DNA of 64,000 bases from Pseudomonas huaxiensis. GTDB taxonomy: Bacteria > Pseudomonadota > Gammaproteobacteria > Pseudomonadales > Pseudomonadaceae. Below are positions 26,542 through 35,962 of this stretch, in pieces; position 1 is the stretch's first letter; each line of letters begins with the position of its first letter. The stretch spans positions 1-64,000 of the forward strand of contig NZ_QKVL01000014.1 of NCBI RefSeq assembly GCF_003231275.1, in the 5' to 3' direction. The notes below the pieces were generated by a model. That model searched no databases, was not told where the DNA came from, and saw nothing but the letters and a program-made list of their open reading frames with translations. Position numbers and translations under genes: made by a program.

Positions 26542-27615
26542 TCATTGCTCCCGGCTTTCGAAGTCGATACGTGGGTCGACCAGGGTGTACGTCAGGTCGC
26601 CGATCAGTTTCACCACCAGGCCGAGCAGGGTGAAGATGAACAGTGTGCCGAACACCACCGGGTAATCGCGGTTGATAGCGGCCTCGAAGCTCATCAGGCC
26701 CAGGCCGTCGAGGGAGAAGATCACCTCGACCAGCAGCGAGCCGGTGAAGAAGATGCCGATGAAGGCCGAAGGGAAGCCGGCGATCACCAGCAGCATGGCG
26801 TTGCGGAACACATGGCCATAGAGCACGCGGTTGGGCGTCAGGCCTTTGGCCTTGGCGGTGACCACGTACTGCTTGTTGATCTCGTCGAGGAAGCTGTTCT
26901 TGGTCAGCAGGGTCATGGTGGCGAAGTTGCCGATGACCAGCGCGGTGACCGGCAGTGCCAGGTGCCAGAAGTAATCGATGATCTTGCCCGTGGTGCTCAG
27001 CTCGTCGAAGTTGCTCGACGTCAGCCCCCGTAGCGGGAACCAGTCCAGGTAGCTGCCGCCGGCGAACACGACGATCAGCAGGATGGCGAACAGGAACGCG
27101 GGAATGGCGTAGCCGACGATGATCGCCGAACTGGTCCAGACGTCGAAGTGGCTGCCATGGCGGGTGGCTTTGGCGATGCCCAGGGGGATCGACACCAGGT
27201 ACATGATCAGCGTGCTCCATAGCCCGAGGGAAATGGACACCGGCATCTTTTCGGCGATCAGATCGACCACCTTGGCGTCGCGGAAGAAGCTGTCGCCGAA
27301 GTCCAGGCGGGCGTAGTTCTTGATCATGATCCACAAGCGTTCCGGCGCCGGCTTGTCGAAGCCATACATGCGCTCGATTTCCTGGATCAGGGCCGGGTCG
27401 AGGCCCTGCGCGCCGCGATAATTGGAGCCGGCAACCGACACTTCCGCGCCGCCACCGGCGATGCGGCTGGTGGCGCCCTCAAAGCCTTCGAGCTTGGCGA
27501 TCATCTGTTCCACCGGGCCGCCGGGTGCGGCCTGGATGATGACGAAGTTGATGATCAGGATGCCGAGCAGGGTGGGAATGATCAGCAGCAGCCGCCGCAG
27601 GATGTAAGCCAGCAT
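26542..27615 (-). CDS. yejB: Peptide ABC transporter permease (YejB type)
   Basis: The 357-residue product begins MLAYILRRLLLIIPTLLGI, a standard first helix for DppB/YejB permeases. It has the APGGPVEQMIAKLEG periplasmic segment and the EAA loop (YVVTAKAKGLTPNRVLYGHVFRN). The frame could begin at 27645, but that would run into yejA; the ATG at 27615 lies just past the yejA stop. Confidence 0.95.
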   Translation of the reverse strand: MLAYILRRLLLIIPTLLGILIINFVIIQAAPGGPVEQMIAKLEGFEGATSRIAGGGAEVSVAGSNYRGAQGLDPALIQEIERMYGFDKPAPERLWIMIKNYARLDFGDSFFRDAKVVDLIAEKMPVSISLGLWSTLIMYLVSIPLGIAKATRHGSHFDVWTSSAIIVGYAIPAFLFAILLIVVFAGGSYLDWFPLRGLTSSNFDELSTTGKIIDYFWHLALPVTALVIGNFATMTLLTKNSFLDEINKQYVVTAKAKGLTPNRVLYGHVFRNAMLLVIAGFPSAFIGIFFTGSLLVEVIFSLDGLGLMSFEAAINRDYPVVFGTLFIFTLLGLVVKLIGDLTYTLVDPRIDFESREQ

Positions 27616-27616
27616 G

Positions 27617-29470
27617 TCACTGCTCCCCGTTCGCGGATGCCGCATCGCTCGGCGGTGTGACCGGGATGGCCGGCTTCACCTCTGGCTTGATCCACCAGGT
27701 CGTGATGCCGATATCGTACTTGGGCGGCGTTTCCGGGTGGCCGATGTGGTTCCAGTACGCCACGCGCCAGGTCTTGATGTGCCAGTTGGGGACAACGTAG
27801 AAGCCCCACAGCAGCACGCGATCAAGGGCGCGGGTGTGGGCCACCAGGCTCTGCCGCGAGTCGGCGTTGATCAGCGATTCCACCAGGCTGTCGACGGCAG
27901 GGTCCTTGAGCCCCATGAAGTTGCGGCTGCCGGGGTTGTCGGCGCTGCTGCTCTGCCAGAACTCACGCTGTTCGTTGCCCGGCGAGTTGGATTGTGGGAA
28001 GCCACCGACGATCATGTCGAAGTCCCGCGACCGCAGGCGGTTGATGTACTCCGCAACGTCGACCCGGCGGATGTTCAGGGTGATGCCGAGGTCGGCGAGA
28101 TTGCGTTTGTAGGGCAGCAGGATGCGTTCGAACTCGGTCTGCGCCAACAGGAATTCGATGGTCAGCGGCTTGCCCTGGGCATCGACCATCTTGTCGTTCT
28201 CGATACGCCAGCCGGCTTCCTGCAGCAGCTTGTAGGCCTGGCGCTGCTGTTCGCGGATCATCCCGCTGCCGTCGGTTACCGGGTTTTTGAAGGCTTCGCT
28301 GAACACCTGCTCGGGGACTTTTCCACGCAACGGCTCAAGGATTTTCAGCTCCTCCGGACCCGGCAGGCCGCTGGCGGCCATTTCGGAGTTCTCGAAGTAA
28401 CTGCCGGTGCGGGTGTAGGCGCCGTTGAACAGTTGCTTGTTGGTCCACTCGAAGTCCAGCAGCAGGCTCAGTGCCTGGCGAACCCGCACATTCTGGAACA
28501 CCGGGCGGCGCAGGTTGAAGACGAAGCCCTGCATGCCTGTCGGCGTGCCGTTGAGGATTTCTTCGCGGATCAGGCGTTTTTCCCGCACTGCCGGAATGTC
28601 GTAGGCGGTGGCCCAGTTCTTCGCGCTGGTTTCGAACCAGTAGTCGAACTGGCCGGCCTTGAGCGCTTGGAGGGCGACGGTGTTGTCGCGGAAATAGTCA
28701 ACGGTGATGGTGTCGAAATTGTAGAATCCGCGGTTGATGGGCAGGTCCTTGCCCCAGTAGTCCTTGTCGCGCACCAAGCGGATCGTGCGGCCGGCCTTTA
28801 CGTCGGAGACACGGTACGGGCCGCTGCCCACCGGGACTTCCAGGCCGCTCTTGGTGAAGTCGCGGCCTTCCCACCAGTGTTTCGGCAGGACGGGCAGTTG
28901 GCCGAGGATCAGCGGCAACTCGCGGTTGTTGCTGTGCTTGAACTTGAACAGCACCCGCAGCGGGTCTTCGGCGACGACTTCGGCCACGTCGGCGTAATAG
29001 CCGCGATACATGGGGGCGCCGTTCTTGATCAGGGTGTTGAAGGTGAACACGACATCTTCCGCGCGGATCGGCTTGCCGTCGTGAAAGCGGGCTTCGGGGC
29101 GCAGGTAGAAGCGTACCCAGCTGTTGTCCGGGGCTTTCTCGATCTGTCGTGCGACCAGTCCGTACTCGGTGAAGGGTTCGTCTAGGCTGGCGCGGGCGAG
29201 GGTGTCGTAGATCAGCTCGATGTTGTCCGCCGGGACGCCCTTGCTGATGAACGGGTTGAGGCTGTCGAAGCCGCCAAAGCCGTTCTGGCGGAACGTGCCG
29301 CCTTTGGGGGCGTCGGGGTTTACGTAGTCGAAATGCTTGAAGTTGGCCGGGTACTTCGGCGCTTCGTTGTACAGGGTCACGGCGTGCTGCGGCGCGGCCA
29401 GGGTCGACAGGCTCAGGCTGGCCAGCAGCAGGCCGCCGAGCAACTGGCGCAGACGAGGCATTGGCATCAT
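27617..29470 (-). CDS. yejA: Extracellular peptide-binding protein of the Yej transporter (copy 1)
   Basis: The product of about 617 residues is a cluster-C solute-binding protein. It has a signal peptide (RLRQLLGGLLLASLSLSTLAAPQ), the YVNPDAPKGGTFRQNGFGGFDSLNPF opening and the RFHDGKPIRAEDVVFTF motif. ATG codons at 29470, 29467 and 29461 are all possible; 29470 overlaps the upstream stop as ATGA. It captures oligopeptides in the periplasm for YejBEF. Confidence 0.93.
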   Translation of the reverse strand: MMPMPRLRQLLGGLLLASLSLSTLAAPQHAVTLYNEAPKYPANFKHFDYVNPDAPKGGTFRQNGFGGFDSLNPFISKGVPADNIELIYDTLARASLDEPFTEYGLVARQIEKAPDNSWVRFYLRPEARFHDGKPIRAEDVVFTFNTLIKNGAPMYRGYYADVAEVVAEDPLRVLFKFKHSNNRELPLILGQLPVLPKHWWEGRDFTKSGLEVPVGSGPYRVSDVKAGRTIRLVRDKDYWGKDLPINRGFYNFDTITVDYFRDNTVALQALKAGQFDYWFETSAKNWATAYDIPAVREKRLIREEILNGTPTGMQGFVFNLRRPVFQNVRVRQALSLLLDFEWTNKQLFNGAYTRTGSYFENSEMAASGLPGPEELKILEPLRGKVPEQVFSEAFKNPVTDGSGMIREQQRQAYKLLQEAGWRIENDKMVDAQGKPLTIEFLLAQTEFERILLPYKRNLADLGITLNIRRVDVAEYINRLRSRDFDMIVGGFPQSNSPGNEQREFWQSSSADNPGSRNFMGLKDPAVDSLVESLINADSRQSLVAHTRALDRVLLWGFYVVPNWHIKTWRVAYWNHIGHPETPPKYDIGITTWWIKPEVKPAIPVTPPSDAASANGEQ

Positions 29471-31296
29471 TGGGCGTTCTCCGAAGGCGTGAGCCACCAA
29501 CTATTCAGCCCGAGGGTGTAGGGCGGCGTGGCGACGAAGGCGAACCGGTTGCGGTAGGCCAGGCGGTGATAGTCGAGATACCAGTTGGGAATCATGTAGT
29601 GCTGCCAGAGCAGTACGCGGTCCAGGGCGCGGGCGGCGGCCACCTGGTCATCGCGGCTCTGGGCGGCGAGCAGGGCTTCGAGCAGGTGGTCGACCACCGG
29701 GCTGCTCACGCCAGCGTAGTTCTTGCTGCCTTTGGTCGTTGCCTGGCTGGAGTGAAAGTACTGCCACTGTTCCAGGCCCGGGCTGAGGGTCTGGGTCAGG
29801 GTCATCAGGATCATGTCGAAGTCGAACTGGTCCAGTCGCTGCTTGTACTGGGCGCGGTCGACTGTGCGCAGGCGTGCGTCGATACCGATGCTAGCGAGGT
29901 TTTCCACGTAGGGCTGGAGGATGCGTTCCAGATTCGGGTTGACCAGCAGGATTTCAATTTTCAGCGGCTGGCCGTTGCTGTTGAGCAGGCGCTGCCCGGA
30001 CAGCTTCCAGCCGGCCTGGCTGAGCAACTCCAGGGCCTGGCGCAGGTTGTCGCGGCCGATACCTCGACCGTCGGTGCGACTGACGCTGTAGGGCTGGGTC
30101 AGCAGTGCGGCGGGAAGCTGGTCGCGGTAGGGCGCCAGCAGCAGCCATTCCTTGCCGACTGGCAGACCTTCGGCGCTGAATTCGCTGTTGGGGTAGAAGC
30201 TGGTGGCGCGTCGATAGGCATTGCTGAACAGCGCGCGGTTGGTCCATTCGAAATCCAGCATCAGGCCCAGCGCCTGGCGAACGCGGCGGTCGGCGAAGGC
30301 GGCGCGGCGGCTGTTCATGAACAGGCCTTGGGTCTGGGTCGGGATCTGGTGCTTGATCTGCGCCTGGATGACCTCGCCACGGCGCACAGCCGGGAAGTTG
30401 TAGCCGTTGGCCCAGTTTTTCGCCTGGTGCTCGATGTAGATATCGAATTCACCGGCCTTGAAGGCTTCGAAGGCCACATCGCTATCGCGGTAGAACTCGT
30501 ACTCCACGCGGTCAAAGTTGTACTTGCCGCGGTTGACCGCGAGATCCTTGCCCCACCAATCCTTGACCCGCTCGAACACCAGGCGTCGCCCCGGTTGCAC
30601 CTGGGTTATGCGATAGGGACCGCTGCCCAGCGGCGGCTCGAAGGTGGTGGCCTTGAAGTCGCGGCCTTTCCAATAGTGCTGGGCCAGCACTGGCATCTCG
30701 CCCAGGCGCAGGATCAGCAGGGGGTTGCCGGCACGCTTGAAGACGAAGCGAATGCGCTGTGGATTGAGAATGTCGACTCGCTGCACTTCCTGAAGGTTGG
30801 TGCGGTAAATCGGGTGGCCGTCCTTGAGCAGGGTGCGGTAGGAGAACGCGACGTCCGCCGCGGTGATGGGGCTGCCATCGTGAAATCGGGCTTCGGGGCG
30901 CAGGTTGAACACCACCCAACTGCGGTCCTCGCTGTACTCCACCGAGCGGGCGATCAGGCCGTAGCTGGACGTCGCTTCATCACCGGACGGGTCGTACTGG
31001 CCGGTGCCGACCATAAGGGTTTCGTTGAGCTCACTGACCCCGTATTGCAGGAAGTTCGGTGTGGTTACCGGACTGCTGCCCTTGAAGGTGTAGGGGTTGA
31101 GCGTATCGAAGGTGCCGAATGCCATGGCCCGCAAGGTGCCTCCCTTGGGAGCTTGCGGGTTGACCCAGTCGAAGTGGGTGAATTTGGCAGGGTACTTGAG
31201 CGTGCCGAACTGGGCGTAACCGTGACTTTCGGTGATGGTTGCGCCCGCGGGAAAGCTCAAGGCCAGGCTGAGTGACAGCAGGAGGGGACGTATCAA
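29467..31296 (-). CDS. Extracellular peptide-binding protein of the Yej transporter (copy 2)
   Basis: The 609-residue paralogue of the neighbouring binding protein has a short signal peptide (MIRPLLLSLSLALSFPAGA). It shares the WVNPQAPKGGTLRAMAFGTFDTLNPY opening and the ARFHDGSPITAADVAFSYRT motif. It is the first gene of the leftward transporter set. Two different receptors for one permease suggest a wider peptide range. P. aeruginosa has the same doublet at this locus. Confidence 0.92.
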   Translation of the reverse strand: MIRPLLLSLSLALSFPAGATITESHGYAQFGTLKYPAKFTHFDWVNPQAPKGGTLRAMAFGTFDTLNPYTFKGSSPVTTPNFLQYGVSELNETLMVGTGQYDPSGDEATSSYGLIARSVEYSEDRSWVVFNLRPEARFHDGSPITAADVAFSYRTLLKDGHPIYRTNLQEVQRVDILNPQRIRFVFKRAGNPLLILRLGEMPVLAQHYWKGRDFKATTFEPPLGSGPYRITQVQPGRRLVFERVKDWWGKDLAVNRGKYNFDRVEYEFYRDSDVAFEAFKAGEFDIYIEHQAKNWANGYNFPAVRRGEVIQAQIKHQIPTQTQGLFMNSRRAAFADRRVRQALGLMLDFEWTNRALFSNAYRRATSFYPNSEFSAEGLPVGKEWLLLAPYRDQLPAALLTQPYSVSRTDGRGIGRDNLRQALELLSQAGWKLSGQRLLNSNGQPLKIEILLVNPNLERILQPYVENLASIGIDARLRTVDRAQYKQRLDQFDFDMILMTLTQTLSPGLEQWQYFHSSQATTKGSKNYAGVSSPVVDHLLEALLAAQSRDDQVAAARALDRVLLWQHYMIPNWYLDYHRLAYRNRFAFVATPPYTLGLNSWWLTPSENAQ

Positions 31297-31387
31297 GTCG
31301 GCGATCCGATCCAGGCGGCTTGGGCTTTATTGTCCCTACAGTAACAGCTTGTATCAGCAGGAAAAAGGGCGCATCCCCAGACGTCAC

Positions 31388-31409
31388 CGCACCGCTCCAT
31401 GGCGGTGCG
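31388..31409 (-). terminator. Hairpin between mltD and the transporter genes
   Basis: An 8-bp stem (CGCACCGC/GCGGTGCG) with loop TCCATG follows the mltD stop by 6 bp. No clear T-run is visible, so it is a possible weak terminator. Confidence 0.45.
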
Positions 31410-31415
31410 TTCCAC

Positions 31416-32846
31416 TTAATGAGGCAGATAGACAGTGAGGGTCTGGCCGGGCTTCAGTGCCTGGCCGCTGCGCGGGTTCCAACGTTTGAGGTGTTGCATT
31501 TCCACGTTGAAGCGTTTGGCGACCAGATACAGCGAGTCACCCTTGCGAACCTTGTACTGGGTTGCGCGTTTTTTCGCATCGGCGGCGGAGAGTGAGGCGA
31601 CCGTGGTGGCGGGCTGAACGCCCTGCATGACCAGGGTCTGGCCAGGCTTGAGGCGGTTGCCGCTGAGCTTGTTCCAGCGCTGCAGGTCGTTGACGCTGAC
31701 ACGGTTGGCCTTGGCGATGCTGCCCAGGCTGTCGCCGCGCTTGACCCGGTAGCGGGTGCTGCGTGCTGGTGCCGAGGCTTCTGCCAGGGCGGCTTCGAAC
31801 ACTGCGGACTTCGGCCGCAGGGTGAGCAATTCTTCGGGTCTCATGTTCGACAGGCTGGTGGTGAGCAACTGCGCCTTGGCAGTGGGTACCAGCAGTTGCT
31901 GCGGACCGTCCACGGTCATGCGCTTCTTGAAGGCCGGATTGAGCTGGAACAGTTCGTCTTCGTCGATCTCGGCCAGGGCCGCGACGCGGGACAGGTCAAC
32001 ACGGTCCTTGATCGCGACAGCTTCGAAATACGGTTCGTTGGCGATCGGGTTGAGGTTCACGCCGTAGGCCTGCGGGGTCAGGACCACTTGCGACAGGGCC
32101 AGCAGCTTGGGCACGTAGTCGCGGGTTTCCTGGGGCAGGGGCAGGTTCCAGTAATCGGTGGGCAGGCCGAGGCGCTCGTTGCGCTCGATAGCCCGGCTGA
32201 CGGTGCCTTCACCGGCGTTGTAGGCCGCCAGGGCCAGCAGCCAGTCACCGTTGAACATGTCGTGCAGGCGGCCCAGGTAGTCGAGGGCGGCGTTGGTCGA
32301 CGCGGTGATGTCGCGACGGCCGTCGTAGAAGTTGGTTTGACGCAGGTTGTAGTGGCGGCCGGTGGACGGGATGAACTGCCACAGCCCGACGGCGTGGGCG
32401 CGAGAGTAGGCCATGGGGTTGTAGGCGCTCTCGATGGCTGGCAGCAGTGCCAGTTCCAGCGGCATGTCGCGCTCTTCGAGGCGTTCGACGATGTAGTGGA
32501 TGTAGAGGCTGCCGCGATCACCCGCGGTTTCGAGGAAGGTCGGGTTGCTGGCGAACCACAGGCGCTGCTGCTCGATGCGCGGGTTGACGTTGATATCGTC
32601 CTGCAACTGGAAGCCCTGGCGAATGCGCTCCCAGACGTCCTGCGGCGCCTGCTCGACCGGCTTGGCCTGGACGAACACAGGCTTTTGCTTGATGCGAGGC
32701 TGGACGTGCATGCGAACGCTTTCGGCGTCGCCCATTTGACTGGTGCTCTGGCAGCCCACGAGAGTGGCTGACAGGCCGAGCGCGATGGCCTGTGCCAGGC
32801 GCGTCAGGGCGACGGATTTGAAGGTTCTGCGGCAAGTGGACGACAT
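31416..32846 (-). CDS. mltD: Membrane-bound lytic murein transglycosylase D
   Basis: The 476-residue lipoprotein (lipobox LVGC at about 29-32) cleaves the glycan strands of peptidoglycan. The SLT domain (about 110-240) has the catalytic Glu in LLPAIESAYNP and the LWQFIPSTGRHY and ALAAYNAGEG motifs. Two C-terminal LysM repeats (YRVKRGDSLGSIAKAN and YKVRKGDSLYLVAKRF) bind the wall. Length and order are normal. Confidence 0.96.
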   Translation of the reverse strand: MSSTCRRTFKSVALTRLAQAIALGLSATLVGCQSTSQMGDAESVRMHVQPRIKQKPVFVQAKPVEQAPQDVWERIRQGFQLQDDINVNPRIEQQRLWFASNPTFLETAGDRGSLYIHYIVERLEERDMPLELALLPAIESAYNPMAYSRAHAVGLWQFIPSTGRHYNLRQTNFYDGRRDITASTNAALDYLGRLHDMFNGDWLLALAAYNAGEGTVSRAIERNERLGLPTDYWNLPLPQETRDYVPKLLALSQVVLTPQAYGVNLNPIANEPYFEAVAIKDRVDLSRVAALAEIDEDELFQLNPAFKKRMTVDGPQQLLVPTAKAQLLTTSLSNMRPEELLTLRPKSAVFEAALAEASAPARSTRYRVKRGDSLGSIAKANRVSVNDLQRWNKLSGNRLKPGQTLVMQGVQPATTVASLSAADAKKRATQYKVRKGDSLYLVAKRFNVEMQHLKRWNPRSGQALKPGQTLTVYLPH

Positions 32847-32946
32847 TGGCTGGGATAAAGTTCCGGGCGAAAATGTCGGGCGATTCTAGAAAGCGCCCCA
32901 CACTCGGTCAACCTTTCAGAACTGTACGGTCATCAAGCGGCAATCC

Positions 32947-33726
32947 TTAGAACGTATCCTTCCAGGCCCGCAAGCCAGCAAAAACAGCACTTGGCGTAGG
33001 GTTTATAGCCCCTGTCCGTTCGTCTGCTTTTTCTTTAACGGATGTTTCCCCCGTGCGTAAAAAGGGGTTGGTGAGCCTTTCCAGCGCGATGGTTGATGGC
33101 AACGTGATGCGATTTTCCGCACGCAAGCGGGTAACTTCCTCGAATCGCTGGGCAACATGCGGATTCTCCGGCTCGACGGCGCGAGCGAAGCGCAAGTTGC
33201 TCAAGGTGTATTCATGGGCGCAGAACACCTGCGTGGCCTCAGGCAGCGCCGCCAGCCGTTGCAGCGAGCCGTGCATTTGCACCGGCGTGCCTTCGAACAT
33301 CCGGCCGCAGCCGGCGGCGAATAGCGTGTCGCCGCTGAACAGAAGGGGTGTTGGCGTGGACTCGGTGAAATAAGCAATGTGCCCGAGGGTGTGGCCCGGT
33401 ACCGCGAATACCTGGAACTCCACGCCCAGCACCTGGACCTCGGCATTGTCATCCAGTGACAGGTCGCGAGCTGGAATGTGCTCGTGAGCCGGGCCGCAGA
33501 CCCGCGCGCCAGTGGCGGCCTTCAGCACTTCGACACCGCCGACATGGTCATGGTGATGGTGGGTGATGAGGATGTCCTCGAGGCGCCAGTCCGGGTGGCT
33601 TTCCAGCCAGGCGAGCACGGGTGCCGCGTCGCCCGGGTCGACCACCGCGCAGCGACGACTGGCGGGATCCTGCAACAACCAGATGTAGTTGTCGCTGAAA
33701 GCGGGCAAGGCTTCTATCTGTATCAT
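32947..33726 (-). CDS. gloB: Hydroxyacylglutathione hydrolase (glyoxalase II)
   Basis: The 259-residue metallo-beta-lactamase-fold enzyme hydrolyses S-lactoylglutathione. The metal motif THHHHDHVGG is near residue 52, with further ligands in VPGHTLGHI, FSGDTLFAAGCGR and FCAHEYT. The start MIQIEALPAF at 33726 is the conserved one. It is divergent from the methyltransferase gene with 79 bp between. Confidence 0.95.
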   Translation of the reverse strand: MIQIEALPAFSDNYIWLLQDPASRRCAVVDPGDAAPVLAWLESHPDWRLEDILITHHHHDHVGGVEVLKAATGARVCGPAHEHIPARDLSLDDNAEVQVLGVEFQVFAVPGHTLGHIAYFTESTPTPLLFSGDTLFAAGCGRMFEGTPVQMHGSLQRLAALPEATQVFCAHEYTLSNLRFARAVEPENPHVAQRFEEVTRLRAENRITLPSTIALERLTNPFLRTGETSVKEKADERTGAINPTPSAVFAGLRAWKDTF

Positions 33727-33805
33727 CGAGCGATTCGCCAAACGTGGGACAAGGGTGCATCTTAGTAGCTATGTGCTCTGTCGAGAACCTTCCAGGGAGA
33801 TTGCA

Positions 33806-34588
33806 ATGACCGATCAAGCCTTCGCCCAGGCCGATCCGGAGTGGCTCGAACTGATCAGCCTGGCCCGTGACTGGTTCGCCGGGCCCCTGGGGCAACTGAT
33901 GCTCAAGGAGGAGCAACGCCTGCTGGAGGAAGAGCTGGGGCGCTATTTCGGTGGCTACCTGGTGCATTACGGGCCCAGTGCCGAGCCGCCTCCGACCGCG
34001 CCGCAGGTGCAACGTAACGTTCGCCTTGGTGCGCCGTTGCCGGGTGTGGAGATCGTTTGTGAGGAACAGGCCTGGCCGCTCAGCGAGCATGCCGCCGATG
34101 TTGTCGTGTTGCAGCATGGGCTGGATTTCTGTCTTTCTCCCCACGGCCTCTTGCGTGAAGCGGCGAGCAGCGTGCGTCCTGGTGGTCACTTGCTGATCGT
34201 CGGGATCAATCCCTGGAGCAGTTGGGGCATGCGTCGGGTGTTCGCCCATGATGCGTTGCGCAAGGCGCGCTGCATCTCGCCTTCGCGGGTTGGCGACTGG
34301 CTTAACCTGCTGGGTTTCGCACTGGAGAAACGCCGTTTCGGGTGCTATCGTCCGCCGCTTGCTTCGCCAGCCTGGCAAACCCGGTTGGCGGGGTGGGAGC
34401 GCCTTGCCGGGCGCTGGCAGAGTGCCGGTGGCGGGGTGTATCTGCTGGTGGCGCGCAAGATGGTGGTCGGCCTGCGGCCCCTGCGCCAGGCGCGTCGCGA
34501 ACCGATGGGCAAGCTGTTGCCGTTGCCACTGGCCAAGGTCAACCGCCAGTCTCCCCACCCCGAAGGCAGAACCTTCAACGATGAATAA
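33806..34588 (+). CDS. SAM-dependent methyltransferase (class I)
   Basis: The 260-residue product has the class I methyltransferase pattern: a poorly conserved motif I, then HAADVVVLQHGLDFCLSPHGLLREAASSVRPGG with motifs II and III, as in Methyltransf_11 proteins. The AGGGAGA ribosome site precedes the ATG at 33806. The gene always lies between gloB and rnhA in Pseudomonas. Substrate unknown. Confidence 0.85.
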   Translation: MTDQAFAQADPEWLELISLARDWFAGPLGQLMLKEEQRLLEEELGRYFGGYLVHYGPSAEPPPTAPQVQRNVRLGAPLPGVEIVCEEQAWPLSEHAADVVVLQHGLDFCLSPHGLLREAASSVRPGGHLLIVGINPWSSWGMRRVFAHDALRKARCISPSRVGDWLNLLGFALEKRRFGCYRPPLASPAWQTRLAGWERLAGRWQSAGGGVYLLVARKMVVGLRPLRQARREPMGKLLPLPLAKVNRQSPHPEGRTFNDE

Positions 34589-34596
34589 GGCTGTAC

Positions 34597-35043
34597 ATGA
34601 GCGATAGCGTCGAGATCTATACCGATGGCGCCTGCAAGGGCAATCCTGGCCCTGGTGGCTGGGGCGTCCTGATGGTTTGCAAGGGCGTCGAGAAAGAGCT
34701 CTGGGGTGGCGAGCGCGAGACCACCAACAACCGCATGGAATTGATGGCGGCGATCAAGGGCCTGGAGGCATTGCGTCGTGAATGCGAGGTATTGCTGGTG
34801 ACCGACTCGCAGTACGTCATGAAGGGCATCACCGAGTGGATGACCAACTGGAAGAAGCGCGGCTGGAAGACCGCTGCCAAGGAGCCGGTCAAGAACGCCG
34901 ACCTCTGGCAACTGCTCGATGAGCAGGTCAACCGGCACAAGGTCACCTGGCAATGGGTTCGCGGGCATATCGGTCACCACGGCAACGAACGTGCCGATCA
35001 GTTGGCCAACCGCGGCGTTGACGAGGTGCGCGGCGTTCGCTGA
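34597..35043 (+). CDS. rnhA: Ribonuclease HI
   Basis: The 148-residue enzyme removes RNA from RNA-DNA hybrids. The active-site carboxylates are visible: Asp in YTDGACKGNPGPGG, Glu in NNRMELMAAI, Asp in VTDSQYVMKG and the last Asp in GNERADQLAN. It lies 8 bp after the methyltransferase gene and upstream of dnaQ, a conserved pair in Pseudomonas. Confidence 0.97.
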   Translation: MSDSVEIYTDGACKGNPGPGGWGVLMVCKGVEKELWGGERETTNNRMELMAAIKGLEALRRECEVLLVTDSQYVMKGITEWMTNWKKRGWKTAAKEPVKNADLWQLLDEQVNRHKVTWQWVRGHIGHHGNERADQLANRGVDEVRGVR

Positions 35044-35128
35044 CAAGCGCCGCCGATGAATCCGGGACGCGACGGCGAAGGTGGGGTAAGATTCGCCGCT
35101 TTGAGCAACACGGCAGGAGATCACCGAC

Positions 35129-35875
35129 GTGGATTTGCAAAACAACAGGTCGGTCGTCCTCGATACCGAGACCACCGGTATGCCGGTCACCGACGGTCAC
35201 CGGATCATCGAGATCGGCTGCGTCGAACTGGTTGGCCGGAGGCTGACCGGGCGTCACTTCCACGTTTATCTGCAGGCGGACCGTGACAGCGACGAGGGCG
35301 CCATCGGCGTCCACGGCATCACCGACGAATTCCTCAAGGACAAGCCGCGCTTCGCTGAAGTCGCCGACGAATTCTTCGAGTTCATCCAGGGCGCGCGGCT
35401 GATCATTCACAACGCGGCGTTCGACGTTGGCTTCATCAACAACGAATTCGCCCTGCTCGGCCAGCAAGACCGCGCCGACATTTCCCAGCATTGCGAAATC
35501 CTCGACACCCTGGTGATGGCGCGTGGGCGCCACCCGGGCCAGCGCAACAGTCTCGACGCACTCTGCAAGCGCTACGGCGTCGACAACTCGGGTCGTGAAC
35601 TGCACGGCGCGTTGCTCGACTCCGAGTTGCTCGCCGATGTCTTCCTGACCATGACCGGTGGCCAGACCAGCCTTTCGCTGGCGGGTCACGATGGTGAAGG
35701 CGAGGGCGGATCTGACCAGGGCAGCGAGATTCGTCGTTTACCGGCGAGCCGCCAATCAGGCCGCATCATCCGCGCCAGCACCAGCGAGCTGGAAAGCCAT
35801 GTGGCGCGCCTTGGCGCCGTCGCAAAATCAGCGGGCGGCCCCGCCCTCTGGCAGCAGTTGGCCGAGGCCAACTGA
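35129..35875 (+). CDS. dnaQ: DNA polymerase III epsilon subunit (3'-5' proofreading exonuclease)
   Basis: The 248-residue product has the DEDDh exonuclease motifs: Exo I VLDTETTGMP, Exo II IHNAAFDVGFI and Exo III with HGALLDSELLADV. The C-terminal tail that binds the polymerase alpha subunit follows a flexible linker rich in Gly/Ser/Glu (about 185-205). The GTG start at 35129 has GGAGA upstream. Confidence 0.96.
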   Translation: MDLQNNRSVVLDTETTGMPVTDGHRIIEIGCVELVGRRLTGRHFHVYLQADRDSDEGAIGVHGITDEFLKDKPRFAEVADEFFEFIQGARLIIHNAAFDVGFINNEFALLGQQDRADISQHCEILDTLVMARGRHPGQRNSLDALCKRYGVDNSGRELHGALLDSELLADVFLTMTGGQTSLSLAGHDGEGEGGSDQGSEIRRLPASRQSGRIIRASTSELESHVARLGAVAKSAGGPALWQQLAEAN

Positions 35876-35962
35876 GGTATTTCCCGCGCGCCATGGCGGC
35901 AACCTTCTACCCTGAGATGAACGGCCCAGGGGGCCTGTCGCAGGAAGAAGGTAGCGCCGCCT

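Noticed and set aside
27617..31296. The two yejA genes as a frameshifted single gene
   Set aside because: Each has its own signal peptide and full-length binding-protein domain, so they are separate paralogues.
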